Assembly (NCBI GenBank): GCA_003281385.1
Contig: QCCE01000004.1
Coordinates: forward strand, 62,001-126,000
DNA length: 64,000 nt
From: Prochlorococcus sp. AG-347-K17
GTDB taxonomy: Bacteria > Cyanobacteriota > Cyanobacteriia > PCC-6307 > Cyanobiaceae
Reading direction: 5' to 3'
This document shows, one piece after another, positions 17,768-25,940 of this stretch. A program made the position numbers and the translations under genes. The notes beneath the pieces were generated by a model, which saw only the letters and a list, made by a program, of their open reading frames with translations, did not search any database and was not told where the DNA came from. Each line of letters starts with the position of its first letter. The stretch's first letter is position 1.

Positions 17768-19606
17768 ATGTCAATTTTTAAAAGACTCTTAACAAATAAA
17801 AAAGGTTCGAGCAAGTCAATTATTAAAAATTCCGTAATAGCTGGAACGATAATATTTTCTGGTTTTGGGCAGGATGTTATGGCTAAGGGAAAGTCATATG
17901 TAGCGGTAGAACCACTAGTTTGTGATTTAGTTAAATCAATTGCATTACCATCTGACGAAGTTACATGCTTAGTAGATAGAAAACAAGATGTTCATGACTT
18001 AAAGATCAATCCAAGGCAAGCTCAATTACTAAATAGCGCAGATAAAGTATTTACTCTCGGTAAAGAAATGACTCCCACTATGAAAAACTGGGAAGATAAG
18101 TCAAATACTGTTGTGGTTGGTGTTAGTGCCATAGAAGTTGAGAATCCTTCTAGTGAAGAGGGAGGAGCTTTTGAATGGGCTGGTCTTTTCGAACTTTCAG
18201 CAGGAAACTATAAATGGTCATTTGCAAAAGTCGATGGTGAATATGCAGACCCTGCCATGAAAATGGTCATCCTTGAATCAGATGACATTGAATTATCTGA
18301 AGAATTAGCAGAAGAGCTATTGGGATCTGATCAAAATATTGAAAAAAGCAATAATGGTATTCTTTCTGCAAGTGACAAAGCCTTTGTTTTAAATTTTGAT
18401 CAAAAGAAAGATATCACGGAATTCAATGTAGAAATCAAAAAAGATGGTAAGTATGCTTTCTTTACAGAACATATGCCTTTTGAATTTGAAGCAGATGAAC
18501 ACTTCTTTAAAGATCTAGCTAAAAATGATATCGAACCAGTCGCTCAAGAACCTGATATGGGTGGTCATAGTGAACATGGCGCAGAAGGCTTTGAATGGGC
18601 AGGAACTTTTGATCTTGAGGAAGGATCATATAAATGGTCATTTGCAAAAGTCGATGGTGAATATGCAGATCCTGCCATGAAAATGGTTATCCTCAAATCT
18701 GGCGATATTGAAGAGTCTGAAGAATTTGCAAAGGAACTTTTAGAATCCGATGATTCTATCTACAAAGCTGATAATGATGTTTTATTAGCAAGTTCAAAAG
18801 CAATATCTCTTAATTTTGATCAAGGTAAAGAGAGTACAGTATTTAATGTAGAAATCAAAAAAAGTGGTAAATATACATTCTTTACAGAACATATGCCTTT
18901 TGAATTTGAAGCAGATGAACACTTCTTTAAAGATGTATCCAACAATGATGTAGAGCCTATCGCGCAAGTTCCAGATGAGGGAGATGGGCATCACCATCAT
19001 CATCATGGACATGGAAGCTTAGACCCTCATGTATGGCATGATCCAGCCAACATTATAAAAATGAGTAAAGTAATCTCAAAAAACTTAAAAAAGGATATCT
19101 CTATTTTTAACAGAAAAGATAGAAAATCCATCAATGAAAGAATTGATTTAACTGAATCTTTACTCAGCGGTCTAAATGGATGGATTGTTGACCAGGTTTC
19201 AACAATACCTGAGCAAGACAGGGTGCTTGTCTCAAAACACAAAGCTATGGATTATTATGGCTCCGCGTTCGGATTTGAGACAGTTAGTTTACTAGACTTC
19301 CTTGGCGATTCATCAAGCTTAAGACCTGAAAACATTAGTTCAACTTTGAATATGCTAAAGGAAGAAAATGTTAAGGCAATATTTCCAGAACAAATACCAG
19401 CGTCTAAGTTATTAAAGAACTTAAGTAGACAAAGTTCTGTACCATTAGCTTCTAATCAAATATTCGTTGATGGTTTAATGATGAAAGGAAATACTATAAG
19501 CGTTGCAGTCCACAACACTTGTACTATTGTTGATTCATTAGGTGGAAGCTGTAATAAAGATTCTGGCTCCAATCTTGAGTCTGAATGGTACAAACTTTCA
19601 GATTAA
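17768..19606 (+). CDS. znuA: zinc ABC transporter substrate-binding protein with two inserted ~120-aa repeat modules
   Basis: ZnuA N-half (VAVEPLVCDLVKSIALPSDEVTCLVDRKQDVHDLKINPRQAQLL), His-rich loop GHHHHHHGHGSLDPHVWHDP and C-half; tandem FEWAG modules inserted before the His loop. Confidence 0.92.
   Translation: MSIFKRLLTNKKGSSKSIIKNSVIAGTIIFSGFGQDVMAKGKSYVAVEPLVCDLVKSIALPSDEVTCLVDRKQDVHDLKINPRQAQLLNSADKVFTLGKEMTPTMKNWEDKSNTVVVGVSAIEVENPSSEEGGAFEWAGLFELSAGNYKWSFAKVDGEYADPAMKMVILESDDIELSEELAEELLGSDQNIEKSNNGILSASDKAFVLNFDQKKDITEFNVEIKKDGKYAFFTEHMPFEFEADEHFFKDLAKNDIEPVAQEPDMGGHSEHGAEGFEWAGTFDLEEGSYKWSFAKVDGEYADPAMKMVILKSGDIEESEEFAKELLESDDSIYKADNDVLLASSKAISLNFDQGKESTVFNVEIKKSGKYTFFTEHMPFEFEADEHFFKDVSNNDVEPIAQVPDEGDGHHHHHHGHGSLDPHVWHDPANIIKMSKVISKNLKKDISIFNRKDRKSINERIDLTESLLSGLNGWIVDQVSTIPEQDRVLVSKHKAMDYYGSAFGFETVSLLDFLGDSSSLRPENISSTLNMLKEENVKAIFPEQIPASKLLKNLSRQSSVPLASNQIFVDGLMMKGNTISVAVHNTCTIVDSLGGSCNKDSGSNLESEWYKLSD
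18170..18975 (+). repeat. tandem in-frame duplication (420-nt period) encoding two FEWAG modules in ZnuA
   Basis: Long near-identical DNA stretches e.g. tataaatggtcatttgcaaaagtcgatggtgaatatgcaga and ttctttacagaacatatgccttttgaatttgaagcagatgaacacttctttaaaga in both copies. Confidence 0.95.
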
Positions 19607-19683
19607 ATTTTTCTAATAAAAACGGTTTTCATTTCTTATTATTACTATTATTAAGCTATTGTTAATTAAGTAAAAATCAGTAA

Positions 19684-21039
19684 ATGAGCATCAAAGATAA
19701 AGTTCCAGTAACGATCCTCACTGGATTCTTAGGTTCAGGGAAGACTACTTTGCTTAATAGAATACTAAGTGAAGAGCACGGGAAAAGAATAGCCGTAATT
19801 GAGAATGAATACGGTGAAGTAGGTATAGATCAAGGGCTTGTAATTAATGCCGATGAAGAAGTGTTTGAGATGTCAAACGGGTGCATATGTTGTACTGTTC
19901 GCGGAGATTTAATAAGAGTCCTTGGCAACCTTATGAAAAGAAGAGATAAGTTTGACTATGTCTTAGTAGAAACGACAGGATTAGCAGATCCTGGGCCAGT
20001 TGCTCAGACATTTTTCATGGATGAAGAAATTAGTTCTGAATTTACTCTTGATGGAATTGTAACTTTAGTTGATGCTGCTCATATTGATCAGCAGCTAGGA
20101 AGGAGTAATGAAAGTTCAGAACAAGTGGCATTTGCAGATGTTCTTGTCCTTAATAAAACTGATTTAGTATCCATTGATTCACTAGATACTCTTGAATCAA
20201 GATTGAGAGATATGAACCGAATGACTCGAATTATTCGAGCCGAGAATGCCAAAGTACCAATTGAAACAGTCTTAAATCTAAGTGCATTTGATCTTGATCA
20301 AATCCTTAAACTTAGGCCAACATTCCTTGAACCTGAATATCCCTTTGAATGGACAGGTGTTTACGATCTTGCTGCAGGTAAATATGAATTAATGCTGGAA
20401 GAAGGACCCGATCCCGAAATGTCATTAGTAGCTCTTGCTAACCAAGGTGAGAGTGAAGAAGAACTCAAAGATGGTGCTGAATCCTCTGTAAGACTTTATG
20501 CAGAAAAATCTAATAGTTTAGAACCTGGAAATACTATCCCATTTGGAGAACACATTAATCTCAAATTGGAGGATAAAGGAATTAAATCCTTCATTCTCAA
20601 CATAGAAAAACCAACAAAAATAGGTTTGTTTACTCAGCACACTGCTGAAGAATTCAACATGAAAGTCATTAAAAGTGAAGAAAATAATTCGAAAGAGATT
20701 ACATTTAATACTGAAAGGTTCTGGCAAGCAGAGCACGAACATGATGATGAAGTTGGCTCAATTGCTATAGAGCGTTTTGGTGATGTTGACCCTGAAAAAC
20801 TAAATACTTGGATGGGAAGGCTTCTATCAGAAAAAGGAGTGGATATATTTAGAACAAAAGGTTTCATAAGTTATTCAGGGAATCCAAGGAGAATAGTTTT
20901 CCAAGGAGTTCACATGTTATTTACTGCACAACCTGACAAAGAATGGGGTAACGAACCTCGTAGAAATCAGCTTGTGTTTATCGGTAGGAATCTAAATGAG
21001 AAAGAGATGCAAGAAGGCTTTGATAAATGCCTGATATAG
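19684..21039 (+). CDS. CobW/COG0523 GTPase with inserted FEWxG module
   Basis: GFLGSGKTTLLNR, NGCICCTVRGD, NKTDLV; C-terminal CobW_C region; insert about 20344-20706. Confidence 0.93.
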   Translation: MSIKDKVPVTILTGFLGSGKTTLLNRILSEEHGKRIAVIENEYGEVGIDQGLVINADEEVFEMSNGCICCTVRGDLIRVLGNLMKRRDKFDYVLVETTGLADPGPVAQTFFMDEEISSEFTLDGIVTLVDAAHIDQQLGRSNESSEQVAFADVLVLNKTDLVSIDSLDTLESRLRDMNRMTRIIRAENAKVPIETVLNLSAFDLDQILKLRPTFLEPEYPFEWTGVYDLAAGKYELMLEEGPDPEMSLVALANQGESEEELKDGAESSVRLYAEKSNSLEPGNTIPFGEHINLKLEDKGIKSFILNIEKPTKIGLFTQHTAEEFNMKVIKSEENNSKEITFNTERFWQAEHEHDDEVGSIAIERFGDVDPEKLNTWMGRLLSEKGVDIFRTKGFISYSGNPRRIVFQGVHMLFTAQPDKEWGNEPRRNQLVFIGRNLNEKEMQEGFDKCLI

Positions 21040-22100
21040 AACCTTTTAGCCCAAGAGGCATGTTCCACGAAGGATGGACAGCGGAAGTTAACGACTATGC
21101 CATAGCATGTGGCTGGGCTCTTAAAGGAAAACTTTTTATTGTTGGTGACGTGGCAGGAGGTCTTTTTGCCTTTGAAGGAGATACTGGAAAAATTATTTGG
21201 AAAAAAGAAGATATACATTCTGGTGGTCTACTGGCAATGGCCATTCATCCAGAGGGTGAAATTTTTGCAACATCAGGCCAGGATGGAAATGTTCAAATTT
21301 GCAATTGCCATGAAGGTAAAGTAATAAAAACACTTGATCTAGGCAAAGGTTGGGTAGAACATCTCAAGTGGTCTAATGACGGTTTATTTCTAGCGATAGC
21401 TTCCTCTAAAAAAGTATATGTTTTTAATGAAATTGGTGAAGAGAAATGGATATCTGAGGACCATCCAAGCACAGTAAGTGCAATAACATGGTCAAGTAAA
21501 AATGAGCTGGCAACTGCATGCTACGGAAGAGTAGCATTCTTTGACATAGTTAATAATAAAACGAATCAAATACTCGAATGGCAAGGATCTTTGGTCTCTA
21601 TGGAATTAAGCCCTGATGGAGATATAGTCGCCTGTGGGAGTCAAGACAATTCAGTTCATTTCTGGAGAAGATCGACAGGAATGGATGCTGAAATGACGGG
21701 ATACCCTGGCAAACCAAGCCATCTTTCTTTTGATGACAGCGGCAAATTATTAGCAACTAGTGGCAGTGAAAGAATTACAGTATGGAGCTTTGTAGGAAAT
21801 GGTCCAGAGGGAACTATGCCAGGAGAGCTATGTCACCATACAGAACCTATTTCGAGCCTAGCCTTTTCAAATAAAGGTATGCTTGTAGCCTCAGGTTCAA
21901 GGGATGGTTCTGTTGTCGCAAGTTTTCTAAAAAAAGACGGTAATGGAGACCCAGTCGGGGCGGCATTCGCCGGAGATCTAGTAGGAGCAATATCCTGGAG
22001 ACCTGATGATTGTGCACTCGCAGCAGTTAATGCAAAAGGAATGGTAAATGTATGGAAATTTAAAATTCGTACAAACCTTTTTTCTAAGGGGTTTAAGTAA
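21027..22100 (+). CDS. WD40 repeat protein
   Basis: Multiple WD-like blades (LFATSGQDGNVQICN, VACGSQDNSVHFWRR, LATSGSERITVWS, VASGSRDGSVV); overlaps the CobW gene by 13 nt. Confidence 0.9.
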   Translation: MPDIEPFSPRGMFHEGWTAEVNDYAIACGWALKGKLFIVGDVAGGLFAFEGDTGKIIWKKEDIHSGGLLAMAIHPEGEIFATSGQDGNVQICNCHEGKVIKTLDLGKGWVEHLKWSNDGLFLAIASSKKVYVFNEIGEEKWISEDHPSTVSAITWSSKNELATACYGRVAFFDIVNNKTNQILEWQGSLVSMELSPDGDIVACGSQDNSVHFWRRSTGMDAEMTGYPGKPSHLSFDDSGKLLATSGSERITVWSFVGNGPEGTMPGELCHHTEPISSLAFSNKGMLVASGSRDGSVVASFLKKDGNGDPVGAAFAGDLVGAISWRPDDCALAAVNAKGMVNVWKFKIRTNLFSKGFK

Positions 22101-22118
22101 AATTAGAAATTTATAAAA

Positions 22119-22274
22119 TTACCAATAGTTAGCTTTTAAATGTCTTTCCATACAAATGACTTCACAGTCATTATCAATACCTTTTGGGTGAATATCACAA
22201 TATGAGAGGCATTGAAAATATTCGTCTATAGGATTAGATTGATCAACTTTCCTAACTTCTTTCGAATGATTCAT
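22119..22274 (-). CDS. 51-aa twin CX3C small protein
   Basis: Manual translation MNHSKEVRKVDQSNPIDEYFQCLSYCDIHPKGIDNDCEVICMERHLKANYW. Confidence 0.6.
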   Translation of the reverse strand: MNHSKEVRKVDQSNPIDEYFQCLSYCDIHPKGIDNDCEVICMERHLKANYW

Positions 22275-22486
22275 AAAAGAGTTCCTCAATTATTTAAAAT
22301 CAAGATAGTCGAATTAAATATCGAAAGAAATAAGCAAAACTTACTAAAAATATCCCAAAAAAATTAACGCAATTGATTACCACTCTCGGACATTTTTAAT
22401 AAAAAAGCAATGCGTATAAAAACGGATTGTCTTTAGAGAAATATTTTCCTAATTTTATACTGTTGAGTTCTAGGAGGTCTTTCAAA

Positions 22487-22519
22487 ATGATCGATAGCCT
22501 GCCTGAAATTTCGGAATAA
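22487..22519 (+). other. possible 10-aa leader peptide MIDSLPEISE with strong Shine-Dalgarno
   Basis: AGGAGGT at about 22473-22479, 7 nt upstream of ATG. Confidence 0.25.
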
Positions 22520-22748
22520 ACCGAACTAATTTAATTAACTGCTCCAATTATTTTTTATTAATGTCTAAGCTTCCTTCTTCTGCATCGTTTAGGTGCCCTT
22601 TAAGAAACAAGCTTAATTCTAGAGTTTTTGCCCCAGTTAAAGACAATTAGTTAATTTTGGTGAGCATTAGCTTAAAAGAAGTTAGCAACAAGGATCCATG
22701 ATTTAGGTACGTTATTAACTTCAGTAAAAAATATAAGTAAGAGATAAA

Positions 22749-22776
22749 AGAGGGCTTAAATTAGCCCTCTTTTTTA
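22749..22776 (+). terminator. Rho-independent terminator AGAGGGCT-TAAATT-AGCCCTCT-TTTTTA
   Basis: Perfect 8-bp stem plus T-tract. Confidence 0.8.
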
Positions 22777-22832
22777 TTAGGATGACTTTCTTCTAGTTTT
22801 GTAGATAATGATTAAATCAATTAAATTTAAAA

Positions 22833-23117
22833 ATGGTTCGATATTATTGCCCATATTGCAATCCTAAATATCAATTTCAAAAACAATCCTCAAAAGGTAA
22901 TTTGATTTGTGGCTTGTGCGGAGAGGATCTTGTAAAAAAACCATTTATTAGATTAAACCAGATAATTGCTTTAGTTGCTGCTTCATCATTACTTTTACCG
23001 CTGATATATACTTTTATTTTTTTAATTAAAAATCAATTAAATCCTCCCAACAAAAATTATCAAGCAAATAGTCGTTTGATGATAGTTACCAAAGATAAAT
23101 TTTTAAAATTAAGTTGA
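22833..23117 (+). CDS. zinc-ribbon + TM protein
   Basis: YYCPYCNPKYQF...LICGLCGEDL followed by a TM helix. Confidence 0.7.
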   Translation: MVRYYCPYCNPKYQFQKQSSKGNLICGLCGEDLVKKPFIRLNQIIALVAASSLLLPLIYTFIFLIKNQLNPPNKNYQANSRLMIVTKDKFLKLS

Positions 23118-23149
23118 ACAATTTATGTATATCAGCTTTTATCAAATTG

Positions 23150-23166
23150 AAAATGATTATCATTTT
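23150..23166. promoter_or_regulatory. Zur/Fur-type box AAAATGAT-T-ATCATTTT
   Basis: Perfect 8-1-8 palindrome, identical to the znuA box. Confidence 0.8.
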
Positions 23167-23193
23167 TATGTCAAAAGAACTCTTTGTCTAATG

Positions 23194-23210
23194 AAAATGA
23201 TAATCATTTT
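23194..23210. promoter_or_regulatory. Zur/Fur-type box AAAATGAT-A-ATCATTTT
   Basis: Perfect 8-1-8 palindrome, centre 44 bp from the previous box. Confidence 0.8.
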
Positions 23211-23320
23211 TATAATTAAATAATTTTTAACCTAATTAATATGATTGGTTTCTTAAACTATTTTTTATAGTTTGTGATATATCTTTATTCAAAAATATTT
23301 ATACTTATTGTTTTTAAATA

Positions 23321-23334
23321 GTATTTATTTATAC
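23321..23334 (+). promoter_or_regulatory. candidate NtcA box GTA-N8-TAC
   Basis: GTATTTATTTATAC; TAATTT (TAN3T) begins at 23359, 24 nt downstream. Confidence 0.6.
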
Positions 23335-23387
23335 ATCTCAAAAATAACTCTAGATAAATAATTTTATTAATAAAAAAAAATTATTAA

Positions 23388-25073
23388 ATGATTATTCCAG
23401 CTAGTAATTTCACTCAAAAATATAACTTTGAATGTAAAACTTCAGATCAAATTTCAGAGAATAATTCATCAAGTAATAAAACATTTCTTAAAAATAACTT
23501 TTTAAATCCATCTAACGATCATGGTTATTTCTGTGCATGCATAGAATGTAGGCCAATAGGAAATGATCATGAAAATTTTATGGCAGACATGCCAGATGAC
23601 CCTGCTGAAATAATTTCAGATTTTTCTAGGATGGGCCTTATCAAAAATGAAGCTTATGAAATTGCTGATGCTATTTCAACAGCTGAAATGAGAGATCTGC
23701 TATTTTATAAAAATGCTTCTAATGGTGACCCTTATAAAGAGCAATTGCTTAGAGAACTAGCTAAAGAAGCAGGGGGATTAGATCAAGCCTTTCAAGCAGC
23801 ATTTGGACCTCAAGCAGGTAAGTTTTTTGCCAAAACAAAAGCCTCTTCGCCAATGGGTAGAAGACAATTTTTATCTAGCTTAGCTGCAGGTGCAGCACTA
23901 ATAACAGTTGCTTGTTCCAACCAAAATAAACCTGCTAAACAACCAATTGATGACACCCCTATCAATGTAAATAATTTAGAGAAACAAACCTTAAGAGTTG
24001 GTTTCATACCTATAACTTGTGCTTCTCCCATCATTATGGCCGAACCAATGGGTTTCTATAACAAGTTCGGTATGGATGTAAAAGTTGTCAAAATGCCAAG
24101 TTGGGGAGCAGTAAGAGATTCAGCAATTGCTGGTGAATTAGATGCTTACCATATGCTAGCTCCAATGCCAATTTCCATGACACTTGGATTAGGAACTGCG
24201 CCATTCAGTGTAAAACTAGCAAGCATTGAAAATATAAATGGACAAGCTATTACTGTTGCTAACCGTCATAAAGGAAAAGTTAATGGTCCTGCAGACATGA
24301 AAGGATTCGTTTTTGGGGTTCCATTCCCATATTCAATGCATAATCTTTTATTAAGATATTATCTAGCCAAAGGTGGAGTTGATCCAGATAAAGACGTTCA
24401 AATTCGTCCTGTTCCACCACCAGATAGTATTGCACAGTTAGTTGCTGGTGATATTGATGCATACTTAATGCCTGATCCTTTTAATCAAAGGGCGGTTTAC
24501 GAAGATGCAGGTTTTATACATCTTCTTACTAAAGAATTATGGCCAGGTCATCCATGTTGTGCTTTTGCCGCAGGAGAACCATGGATAAAGGAACATCCTG
24601 AAACTTTCAGAGCTCTAAATAAATCTATCATTGATGCTGCTGCTTATGTCTCAACTCCTACTAATAGAAAAGAAGTTGCAAAAGCTATATCTGGAAGAGG
24701 ATTTTTAAACCAACCTACAGAAGTTGTTGAAGCTGTTCTTACAGGCAAATTTGATGATGGATTAGGTAAAAAACAAAATGTACCAGACAGAATTGACTTT
24801 AAGCCTTATCCTTGGCAAAGTTTCTCTCATTGGATCCAATCTCAATTAATTCGTTGGGATTTAGGAGGTGCAGTTGCTGCAATTCAGGCAGGAGATTTTA
24901 ATCCTAATAGTGCTTCAATATTTTTGACGGACGAAGCTCAAGCTTTAGAAAGAGAAATGGGGGGCAATCCACCAACTGCGAGATTTAGAAAAGAAATCTT
25001 AGCTTATGATGAATTTGATCCAAGTAACCCAATGCAATACATTAAAGATCAAATTAAAAGGGACGGTTTTTAA
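23388..25073 (+). CDS. cynA: NrtA/CmpA-type ABC substrate-binding protein, likely cyanate uptake, with ~155-aa N-terminal extension before the signal sequence
   Basis: NrtA-like LRVGFIPITCASPIIMAEPMGFYNKFGMDVKVVKMPSWGAVRD; lipoprotein/Tat-like MGRRQFLSSLAAGAALITVACSNQ; operon with cyanase. Confidence 0.85.
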   Translation: MIIPASNFTQKYNFECKTSDQISENNSSSNKTFLKNNFLNPSNDHGYFCACIECRPIGNDHENFMADMPDDPAEIISDFSRMGLIKNEAYEIADAISTAEMRDLLFYKNASNGDPYKEQLLRELAKEAGGLDQAFQAAFGPQAGKFFAKTKASSPMGRRQFLSSLAAGAALITVACSNQNKPAKQPIDDTPINVNNLEKQTLRVGFIPITCASPIIMAEPMGFYNKFGMDVKVVKMPSWGAVRDSAIAGELDAYHMLAPMPISMTLGLGTAPFSVKLASIENINGQAITVANRHKGKVNGPADMKGFVFGVPFPYSMHNLLLRYYLAKGGVDPDKDVQIRPVPPPDSIAQLVAGDIDAYLMPDPFNQRAVYEDAGFIHLLTKELWPGHPCCAFAAGEPWIKEHPETFRALNKSIIDAAAYVSTPTNRKEVAKAISGRGFLNQPTEVVEAVLTGKFDDGLGKKQNVPDRIDFKPYPWQSFSHWIQSQLIRWDLGGAVAAIQAGDFNPNSASIFLTDEAQALEREMGGNPPTARFRKEILAYDEFDPSNPMQYIKDQIKRDGF

Positions 25074-25144
25074 TTTATAAAAATTGTTTTTATTAGTATT
25101 TATTAATACAACAATTCTGAATTTCTAGTTAAATAATCTAGGAG

Positions 25145-25927
25145 ATGAACAAAGCTATTTCTACACGGCTTACTTTTGCAGTAGCAATTTTGAGCCTCCT
25201 AATTTTTATCATTCTTTGGCAAGTAATTGCTCAACAAGGTTTATTAGTCAAGAATTTCCCAGGTTCATTTAAAACAATAGGATCATTAATTTGGTGGGTA
25301 TCAGATCCATTTTTTGATAATGGTCCAAATGATTTAGGAATAGGAACTAACTTACTTATAAGCTTAAGAAGAGTATTAATTGGATATAGCTTAGCTGTTT
25401 TAGTCGCTGTTCCTTTGGGGGTTCTAATGGGGATGTCGAAGTTAGCTCAGTCCTCTTTAAATCCATATGTGCAACTTTTAAAACCTGTTTCCCCTTTGGC
25501 ATGGCTTCCTGTAGGACTTTTTGTTTTTAGAAACTCAGAGATCACAGGCATTTTCGTTATTTTCATAACAAGTATTTGGCCAACATTAATTAATACTGCT
25601 TTTGGTGTGGCTAGTATTAATCCTGATTATTTGAGAGTTTCTAAATCTTTAGGAGCAAGTAAATCAACAACTATTAGGAGGGTTATTTTGCCAGCAATCA
25701 TGCCAAACATTCTTGCAGGGATGAGAATATCAATGGGAACAGCTTGGCTTGTGATTGTTGCTGCAGAAATGCTATTGGGTACAGGAATTGGTTATTTTAT
25801 TTGGAATGAATGGAATAATTTATCCCTTGAAAATATATTTGTTGCAATAATAATAATTGGATTTACAGGATTTATTTTGGATCAATTTTTTGGATTTCTT
25901 CAAGATAAATTCGACTATAGTATCTAA
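25145..25927 (+). CDS. cynB: ABC transporter permease (NrtB/CynB type)
   Basis: BPD permease; EAA-like loop LGASKSTTIRRVILPAIMPNILAGMR. Confidence 0.88.
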   Translation: MNKAISTRLTFAVAILSLLIFIILWQVIAQQGLLVKNFPGSFKTIGSLIWWVSDPFFDNGPNDLGIGTNLLISLRRVLIGYSLAVLVAVPLGVLMGMSKLAQSSLNPYVQLLKPVSPLAWLPVGLFVFRNSEITGIFVIFITSIWPTLINTAFGVASINPDYLRVSKSLGASKSTTIRRVILPAIMPNILAGMRISMGTAWLVIVAAEMLLGTGIGYFIWNEWNNLSLENIFVAIIIIGFTGFILDQFFGFLQDKFDYSI

Positions 25928-25940
25928 ACTTATTAATTAA

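Noticed and set aside
23255-23273. AAACTAT-TTTTT-ATAGTTT inverted repeat as a terminator
   Set aside because: AT-rich 7-bp stem without GC clamp or downstream T-tract; likely insignificant in this base composition.
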